In this document: positions 5,144 through 9,211 of the stretch, piece after piece
How the letters are laid out: each line of letters begins with the position of its first letter
Position numbering within the stretch: position 1 is the first letter of the stretch
NCBI GenBank assembly: GCA_030840615.1
Contig: JAVEEE010000211.1
Span: 1 to 9,211 of the forward strand
DNA from: Frankiaceae bacterium
Lineage (GTDB): Bacteria > Actinomycetota > Actinomycetes > JAFAQI01
Length of the DNA stretch: 9,211 nucleotides
Reading direction: 5' to 3'
Made by a program: the position numbers and the translations under genes
The notes under the pieces: generated by a model
What the model saw: only the letters and a program-made list of their open reading frames with translations
Told to the model about the DNA's origin: nothing
Database searches by the model: none

Positions 5144-5917
5144 ATGGCGTTCAAGGGTCTGCTCGACAACGGTTTCCTCTACGAGCGTGTCCACGAGGTG
5201 GAGCACGAGGCGATGCGCCTCGGCCGGCATCTCTGGCTCGACGCGCGCAGCCTCGCGCACATGATCGAGAACCGCGTCGAGGACATGAACCAACCGATCC
5301 GTTCGGTGCACTGGGACCGGGTCATCGCGATCCTCGACCAGGGCAAGCTCGGGTCGTGCACGGGCAACGCCGGCACCGGCGCGCTCGGCACCCAGCCGTT
5401 CTACGACGCCGTCGGCAAAGCCGTGCTGCCGGCGCCCGACGACGCACTCGCCGCCGAGGGCTTCGCGGTCAAGCTCTACGAGGACGCGACCGTCGTCGAC
5501 GCCTACCCCGGCAGCTATCCGCCGGACGACACCGGCTCGTCCGGCCTCGCGATCTGCAAGGTGCTCAAGACCCGCGGCACGATCAAGGGATACCGGCATG
5601 CCCGCACCGCGCAGGGTTTCCTGCAGCTGCTGCAACGCGGACCCGTGTTGCAGGGCATGCCGTGGTTCAACGCGTTCTTCGAGCCGGACGCCATGGGGTT
5701 CATCGACGCCGACCCGGGCTGGTCGGGCAGCGGGCTTGCCGGCGGCCACGAGATCGAAGCCATCGGCGTAGAGCTCGACATCAACGACGTGTTCAACAGC
5801 CCGGTCGTCTACGCCAACAGCTGGGGAACCGGTTGGGGCGACGCCGGTCTGTTCCGGATGCGGCTACGCACCTACGAGCAGCTGCACAGCGTGGACCTCA
5901 AGCAGTACGTCGTCTAA
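5144..5917 (+). CDS. Papain-family (C1) cysteine peptidase, apparently cytoplasmic
   Basis: 257 aa. The papain-fold active site is visible in order: Gln66 of DQGKLGSCTGNAG (oxyanion hole), nucleophile Cys72, His202 in GGHEIEAIGV and Asn225 in YANSWGTGWGDAGLFRM. Between them are the expected ICKVLKTRG (137-145) and a central region PVLQGMPWFNAFFE (167-180), which resembles the 'PV..gi..y..f' segment of C1 enzymes. There is no signal peptide and no recognisable inhibitory prodomain; only 50-60 N-terminal residues precede the core, so intracellular action is likely. ATG 5144 has GGGGAG at 5133-5138, 5 bases upstream. The gene converges on a chagasin-type inhibitor gene (stop codons 44 bp apart), the natural inhibitor class of C1 enzymes. 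The substrate is unknown. Confidence 0.9.
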   Translation: MAFKGLLDNGFLYERVHEVEHEAMRLGRHLWLDARSLAHMIENRVEDMNQPIRSVHWDRVIAILDQGKLGSCTGNAGTGALGTQPFYDAVGKAVLPAPDDALAAEGFAVKLYEDATVVDAYPGSYPPDDTGSSGLAICKVLKTRGTIKGYRHARTAQGFLQLLQRGPVLQGMPWFNAFFEPDAMGFIDADPGWSGSGLAGGHEIEAIGVELDINDVFNSPVVYANSWGTGWGDAGLFRMRLRTYEQLHSVDLKQYVV

Positions 5918-5928
5918 CACGGGCGCAC

Positions 5929-5961
<33 letters not shown>

Positions 5962-6282
5962 TCAGGTCACGTCGACGTCGACCGCGAAGGTGTCCTCAGC
6001 CTCGTCGGGTGCTTCCCATGACCGCCGGAGCCGCAACGAAAGCCGGCCGTTGCCGGGCCGCGCGGCTTTGACGACGACGTGCCGGTTTCCGGTGGCGCCG
6101 GCCTTCATGTTCTCGCCGGTGTCGTGCTCGGACGTCTGCACCTCGAGCGGCGCGCCGGTCTCGTCGACCTCCCACCGGAAACCTGTGGTCGCGATCTCCG
6201 GCAGCGTCACCTCGATGCTGTCGCCGACCTGCGCGGTGACCCGTTTGCCGTCGTACTGCTGGTCGATACGGATCACGGCCAT
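5962..6282 (-). CDS. Chagasin-family (I42) inhibitor of cysteine peptidases
   Basis: 106 aa, the usual size of a single-domain I42 inhibitor. Chagasins block papain-like enzymes by inserting three loops in the active-site cleft. Loop-like segments are visible: TLPEIATTGFRWEV (26-39), matching the NPTTGY-x-W motif but with NP replaced by Ile-Ala; the Gly-containing GATGNRHVVV (62-71); and LRLRRSWE (83-90), matching the RPW motif with Ser in place of Pro. The pattern between the last two, KAARPGNGRLSLRL, is typical. ATG 6282 has an excellent GGGAGG (6293-6288) 5 bases upstream. There is no signal peptide, unlike some family members, so it should share the cytoplasm with the C1 peptidase encoded tail to tail with it. 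Inhibition of that particular enzyme is inferred from proximity. Confidence 0.85.
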   Translation of the reverse strand: MAVIRIDQQYDGKRVTAQVGDSIEVTLPEIATTGFRWEVDETGAPLEVQTSEHDTGENMKAGATGNRHVVVKAARPGNGRLSLRLRRSWEAPDEAEDTFAVDVDVT

Positions 6283-6337
6283 GGCTGCCTCCCAGCACGC
6301 GGCGGTCGGTGCATGATCTCACCGCAGTCGACGCCGA

Positions 6338-6343
6338 TAGCCT
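6338..6343 (+). promoter_or_regulatory. -10-like box for a leaderless SRPBCC transcript
   Basis: TAGCCT ends 7 bases before ATG 6351, and no Shine-Dalgarno site is present in that gap. This spacing fits transcription starting at or next to the A of the start codon. No convincing -35 is seen. Confidence 0.35.
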
Positions 6344-6350
6344 TCGCGCT

Positions 6351-6815
6351 ATGAGTCGATGGGTGGAGACGGTCGAACGGGTGATCCCGGCTCCGGCCGA
6401 GCGCATCTTCCGGCTCGTCGCCGACCCGCGGCGCCACCAGGACATCGACGGGTCCGGCACGGTGCGCGACGCGACGGACCTGCCCGAGCAGCTCTCGCTC
6501 GGCGCGACCTTCGGGATGAACATGCAGTACGGCGGGTCCTACTCGATGACCAGCACCGTCATCGAGTTCGAGGACGGGCGGCGGATCGCGTGGCAGAGCC
6601 GCCCACCGGACGGCGGCGCCCGGTGGCGACACCTGTTCGGGGGCCGGATCTGGCGTTACGAGCTCGAGCCCGTCGAGGGCGGCACCCGCGTCCGCGAAAG
6701 CTGGGACCTCACCGAGGAGGGGCTGCGGGCGCTCGTGATCGGCTACCGCCGCAAGACTCGCTCCAACATGCAAGCGACGCTGAAGCGGATCGAAGACCTC
6801 GACACCTCGGAGTGA
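6351..6815 (+). CDS. SRPBCC (START/Bet v1-like) family protein
   Basis: 154 aa with the SRPBCC helix-grip layout. The strand WVETVERVIPAPAERIFRLV leads into the first helix. It continues with DPRRHQDIDGSG (25-36), the strand region TFGMNMQYGGSYSMTSTVIE (53-72), RRIAWQSRP, YELEPVEGGTRVRESWDL (103-120) and a C-terminal helix (RRKTRSNMQATLKRIEDL, 133-150). The DPxxHxxIDxSG element falls at the same residue numbers as in the protein at 4447-4908, so the two are paralogues of one subfamily. ATG 6351 is chosen over GTG 6309 because the sequence before it does not align with the family and a -10-like box sits at leaderless spacing. The gene is divergent from the I42 inhibitor, with 68 bp between starts. 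The ligand or reaction is unknown. Confidence 0.83.
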   Translation: MSRWVETVERVIPAPAERIFRLVADPRRHQDIDGSGTVRDATDLPEQLSLGATFGMNMQYGGSYSMTSTVIEFEDGRRIAWQSRPPDGGARWRHLFGGRIWRYELEPVEGGTRVRESWDLTEEGLRALVIGYRRKTRSNMQATLKRIEDLDTSE

Positions 6816-6900
6816 TCGCCACCGTCGCGGTCTGATCGAGCCGGGCGCAGCCGGCAAGGCTCCACCTGCACCCGCGAACGCAACGGCCTGAGCAGCCGAG

Positions 6901-6906
6901 GACAAT
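6901..6906 (+). promoter_or_regulatory. -10-like box for the SDR/NTF2 operon
   Basis: GACAAT ends 6 bases before ATG 6913, giving the spacing of a leaderless start. An alternative reading is that GAGGA (6898-6902) acts as a ribosome site 10 bases from the ATG. The remaining 97-bp gap after the SRPBCC stop shows only a weak GAGCC/GGCTC pairing (6838-6842, 6858-6862). Confidence 0.3.
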
Positions 6907-6912
6907 GGGGTC

Positions 6913-7671
6913 ATGTCATTCAGGCTCAAGGACACGGTCGCGCTGGTCACCGGAGCATCGAGCGGCATCGGGGCTGCGGCGGCCAGATCCCTCGCGGCGG
7001 AGGGAGCGACGGTCGCGCTCGTTGCCCGGCGTAAGGACCGCCTCGACGCACTCGCGGCGGACATCCGGCAGGACGGCGGGCAGGCGCTCGTCATCGAAGG
7101 CGACGTCACGCACGAGGACGAAGCGGCCGCGGCGGTCGAGCGCGTCGTGGCCGAGCTCGGCCGGCTGGACACGCTGATCAACAACGCCGGCGTGATGCTG
7201 CTCGGCCCGGCCGTCGGCGCACCGCTGTCGGAGTGGAAGCGGATGGTCGAGCTGAACGTGCTCGGGCTGCTGTATTGCACGCACGCAGCGTTGCCGCACC
7301 TGATCAGCGCCGCTGACGACGGGTCGCGCGGCGTTGCCGACCTGATCAACGTCAGCTCGGTCGCCGGGCGGGTGGCTCGCAGCGGCAGCGGCGTCTACAA
7401 CCTGACCAAGCACGGGGTGGGCGCGTTCAGCGAGTCACTGCGGCAGGAGCTCGCGACCCGCCACGTGCGCGTGTCACTCGTCGAGCCCGGCGCGACGGCG
7501 ACCGAGCTGGTGACCCACAACCGGCCCGAGGTGCTGGACAGCCTCCGGGGTGTGTTCAACGCGCACATGGAGGCGGAGGACATCGCCGACGCGATCACCT
7601 ACATCGTCACGCGGCCCAAGCACGTCGCGGTCAACGAGATGCTGATCCGCCCGACCGAGCAAGAACGCTAG
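6913..7671 (+). CDS. Classical short-chain dehydrogenase/reductase (SDR)
   Basis: A 252-aa cytoplasmic NAD(P)-dependent oxidoreductase. The Rossmann cofactor motif TGASSGIG is at 13-20, followed by VALVARRKDRL (34-44). The Arg pair after the second strand favours NADP(H). GDV at 63-65, NNAG at 90-93, and structural Asn115 in ELNVLG are also present. The catalytic set is Asn115, Ser149 (INVSSVAG), Tyr162 and Lys166 (YNLTK). PG at 192-193 follows the sixth strand. The length matches classical SDRs. All key residues are intact, so it should be active; the substrate, a hydroxyl or ketone compound, cannot be deduced. The NTF2-like gene starts 14 bp after its stop, so the two are probably co-transcribed and may act on the same compound. 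Confidence 0.92.
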   Translation: MSFRLKDTVALVTGASSGIGAAAARSLAAEGATVALVARRKDRLDALAADIRQDGGQALVIEGDVTHEDEAAAAVERVVAELGRLDTLINNAGVMLLGPAVGAPLSEWKRMVELNVLGLLYCTHAALPHLISAADDGSRGVADLINVSSVAGRVARSGSGVYNLTKHGVGAFSESLRQELATRHVRVSLVEPGATATELVTHNRPEVLDSLRGVFNAHMEAEDIADAITYIVTRPKHVAVNEMLIRPTEQER

Positions 7672-7685
7672 TCAGTGCAGATCCG

Positions 7686-8120
7686 ATGACGGCAGTCGAG
7701 CAGGTCGTTGAGAAGTGGCACCGATTCCTTGCCGGCGAGCTGCCTGCGGGGCTTGGTGAACTGCTGGCGGACGACGTCGTCTTCTATTCGCCGATCGTCT
7801 ACACCCCACAGCGCGGCAAGGACGTCACGACGCTGTATCTGCAGGCCGCGAAGCAATCACTGACCGGCGACGGTGGTGCTGGCGACGGTGATGGTGACGG
7901 TGGTGGCGGCGCGTTCCGCTACACCAAGCAGGTCCTGGCCGGCGACGTCGCGGTGCTCGAGTTCGAGACGAGCGTTGATGGCAAGTACGTGAACGGCGTC
8001 GACATCATCCGCATCGACGACGCCGGGCGCATCGTGGAGTTTCGCGTGATGATTCGGCCGCTGCAGGCGGTCAACGTCGTACACGAGCAGATGCGCGCCA
8101 TGCTCGAGTCGATGCAGTGA
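7686..8120 (+). CDS. NTF2/SnoaL-like domain protein with Gly/Asp-rich insert
   Basis: A 144-aa protein of the cone-shaped alpha+beta NTF2-like fold. It has an N-terminal helix (VEQVVEKWHRFLAGE), LLADDVVFYSPIV (26-38), the GKDVTTLYLQAAKQSL helix (44-59), strands KQVLAGDVAVLEFETSVDGKYVNGVDIIRID (81-111), and GRIVEFRVMIRPLQAVN (114-130). Many members bind small hydrophobic molecules or act as isomerases or hydrolases, but no specific catalytic set is identifiable. Residues 60-75 are a Gly/Asp-rich insert containing DGDGDG (67-72), encoded by imperfect GGTGACGGTG-type repeats. There is no obvious Shine-Dalgarno site at ATG 7686, and the 14-bp gap from the SDR stop suggests translational coupling in an operon. 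Confidence 0.8.
   Translation: MTAVEQVVEKWHRFLAGELPAGLGELLADDVVFYSPIVYTPQRGKDVTTLYLQAAKQSLTGDGGAGDGDGDGGGGAFRYTKQVLAGDVAVLEFETSVDGKYVNGVDIIRIDDAGRIVEFRVMIRPLQAVNVVHEQMRAMLESMQ
7867..7912. repeat. Imperfect GGYGAYGGTG-type repeat within the NTF2-like gene
   Basis: Repeated GGCGACGGTG, GGTGATGG and GGTGACGG words encode the Gly/Asp-rich loop (residues 61-75). Most variation keeps Gly or Asp codons in frame, pointing to slippage expansion within the gene. Confidence 0.55.
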
Positions 8121-8128
8121 CACCGCAA

Positions 8129-8160
8129 GTTGTCAGCCGCTGAGAGGGCTATAACCCTCT
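8129..8160. terminator. Intergenic hairpin with dispersed-element copy between convergent genes
   Basis: AGAGGG (8143-8148) pairs with CCCTCT (8155-8160) around a CTATAA loop between the stop codons at 8120 (plus) and 8175 (minus). Directly upstream, 8129-8141 reads GTTGTCAGCCGCT, one mismatch from the arm of the 3013-3062 hairpin. Outer imperfect pairing of TTGTCAGCCGC with GGCGCTCACAA (8162-8173) could extend the structure. It is probably a shared terminator. No T-tract is present. Confidence 0.55.
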
Positions 8161-8174
8161 GTGGCGCTCACAAG

Positions 8175-9137
8175 TTAGGCGGCGCAGAGCGGGACGGGGT
8201 CTGAGCCGGCCGCGATCGATGCGGCCGGGAGCAGACGTGCGGGTGGCCGGCGGCCCTCCAACGCGAGCAGGCACGCCGGATAGTTGGTGATCAGCCCGTC
8301 GACACCCTTCAGCCCGGCTGCCGTCAGATCCGACTTGGTGTCCGGGGTCCAGGGGATGACCTTCTTGCCCGCGGCGTGAGCCGCCGACACCGTCGTCGTG
8401 CTCAGATCGACGTCGGTGCTTCCCGGGCTGATCCACTGATGGTCACCCGCCAACGAATAGGCGAGGTACGGCGACGTCGAACCCTCGGTCAGCAACGCCG
8501 TGCTGATCGTGCTGTCGAGCGTTTTCACGTAGTCCAACGCGGGCGGGTAGAACGACTGCACGATGGTGCGGTTCTTCAGCCCGCTCGCCTCGATGAGCGA
8601 GACCAGTGCCTGCGTCGGCTTGACGAAGTTCTCGTCCTTGATCTCGATGTTGATCGTGTGCCGGTCCGAGCGGCCCAGGCTCTTGATGTAGCCGAAGAGC
8701 TCCCGCGCCGCCGGCACCCGGATCCCGAGGCCGCGCAGTGGATGCTGCGCCTTCGGATCCGGGGACGTCGTACTTTGCCCAGGCGTCCACCACCAGCCGG
8801 CGTCGCACTTGCGCAACCGGGCGAAGGTGTAGCTCGACACGCTGCCCGTGCAGCTCGTCGTACGGTCCAACGTGGAGTCGTGGATGAGCACCAGAACACC
8901 GTCGGCCGTAAGCCAGCTGTCGGTCTCCATCTGGTCGGCGCCGATGCGCACTGCGTTGCGGTAGGCGTACATCGTGTCCTCGGGCGCATACGCCGATCCG
9001 CCGCGATGGGCGCTCACGACGAGCGTGGACGGCAGGACGGACGTCCGAGCCGCGTGGGCGCTGGCTGGAACGACGGCGCCGATCACTGTGGCAACAACGG
9101 CGCCGGCGATCGCCACGCCTCGCGAGATCTGAGTCAT
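8175..9137 (-). CDS. Secreted glycerophosphodiester phosphodiesterase (GDPD)
   Basis: 320 aa. The enzyme hydrolyses glycerophosphodiesters to glycerol 3-phosphate and an alcohol. ATG 9137 follows GGAGAAG (9152-9146) by 8 bases and opens a Sec signal peptide (MTQISRG, a hydrophobic Val/Ala/Ile core, cleavage probably after ASA or AHA near residues 27-29). An in-frame GTG at 9191 would add a polar segment before it and is less likely. The TIM-barrel GDPD motifs are present: HRG (44-46), APED (51-54), metal residues Glu71 and Asp73 in METD, IHDSTLDRTT (85-94) with general-acid His86, Glu165 and Lys167 in IEIKDEN, PWTPDTKSDL (262-271) and GVDGLITNYP (278-287). Two Cys (96, 111) could form a disulfide. 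The last 30 residues are Pro/Ala-rich. Its role is probably phosphate or glycerol scavenging outside the membrane. Confidence 0.9.
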   Translation of the reverse strand: MTQISRGVAIAGAVVATVIGAVVPASAHAARTSVLPSTLVVSAHRGGSAYAPEDTMYAYRNAVRIGADQMETDSWLTADGVLVLIHDSTLDRTTSCTGSVSSYTFARLRKCDAGWWWTPGQSTTSPDPKAQHPLRGLGIRVPAARELFGYIKSLGRSDRHTINIEIKDENFVKPTQALVSLIEASGLKNRTIVQSFYPPALDYVKTLDSTISTALLTEGSTSPYLAYSLAGDHQWISPGSTDVDLSTTTVSAAHAAGKKVIPWTPDTKSDLTAAGLKGVDGLITNYPACLLALEGRRPPARLLPAASIAAGSDPVPLCAA

Positions 9138-9211
9138 AGCTGCGTCTTCTCCGCCGGAGGCGACTTCCTGCCGGGAGCACTCAACGTTCACCGGATCGTG
9201 GCTGCGGGTTC

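Noticed and set aside
4964..5749. Minus-strand open frame (261 aa) opposite the C1 peptidase
   Set aside because: The plus strand encodes a complete peptidase with all active-site residues and a good ribosome site. The antisense product matches nothing and begins inside that gene.
7308..7320. GTCGTCAGCGGCG (minus strand) resembling the dispersed 13-mer
   Set aside because: It lies inside the SDR coding sequence and differs at two positions. The codons (Ala-Ala-Asp-Asp) explain it.
6273..7349. Long minus-strand open frame (358 aa) opposite the SRPBCC and SDR genes
   Set aside because: Both plus-strand genes carry full family motifs. The antisense frame is Ser/Ala/Arg-rich without recognisable domains and crosses a promoter gap.
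9138..9191. GTG 9191 start for the phosphodiesterase
   Set aside because: It would put 18 polar residues before an evident signal peptide. ATG 9137 has its own GGAGAAG site at good spacing.

Overview
The window is G+C-rich DNA (clearly above 60% by eye, with strong G/C preference at third codon positions). It reads as chromosomal sequence of an actinobacterium: it has a DUF1707 domain, an actinobacterial-type sedolisin with a paired-cysteine N-terminus, several starts that look leaderless with TANNNT-like -10 boxes, and GTG starts. I see no tRNA, rRNA, transposase, integrase, CRISPR array or phage structural gene. The region is compact, and most intergenic gaps are under 250 bp.

Left part (1-1732). 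The C-terminal tail of an unidentified protein (1-141) is followed by a small hypothetical gene (282-554). A PH-like-domain protein on the minus strand (604-987) is divergent from a TetR-family regulator (1103-1732). Between these two lie a perfect dyad overlapping a symmetric -10 box and a strong Shine-Dalgarno site that has no in-frame start for the PH-like gene.

Middle (1847-4908). A secreted sedolisin-type S53 peptidase (plus strand) converges on a minus-strand gene. That gene fuses DUF1707, a LiaF-C-like repeat domain and a class III nucleotide cyclase, and its linkers are built from short in-frame tandem DNA repeats. A strong 15-bp hairpin separates the two stop codons. A minus-strand SRPBCC protein lies 60 bp upstream of the cyclase and may be co-transcribed with it.

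Centre of interest (4909-6815). A cytoplasmic-looking papain-family (C1) cysteine peptidase and a chagasin-family (I42) inhibitor are encoded tail to tail. They are flanked on both sides by related SRPBCC proteins that share a DPxxHxxIDxSG signature at identical residue positions. Two copies of an inverted repeat, 31 bp apart, lie between the left SRPBCC gene and the peptidase gene. I infer a small protease/inhibitor module, perhaps with lipophilic-ligand-binding partners.

Right part (6913-9137). A classical SDR oxidoreductase and an NTF2/SnoaL-like protein form a likely two-gene operon. It converges on a secreted glycerophosphodiester phosphodiesterase. The sedolisin and the phosphodiesterase are the two clearly exported proteins and both suggest extracellular scavenging. 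A 13-bp element related to GTTGTCAGCGGCT recurs in three intergenic regions and looks like a genome-dispersed terminator or repeat family.
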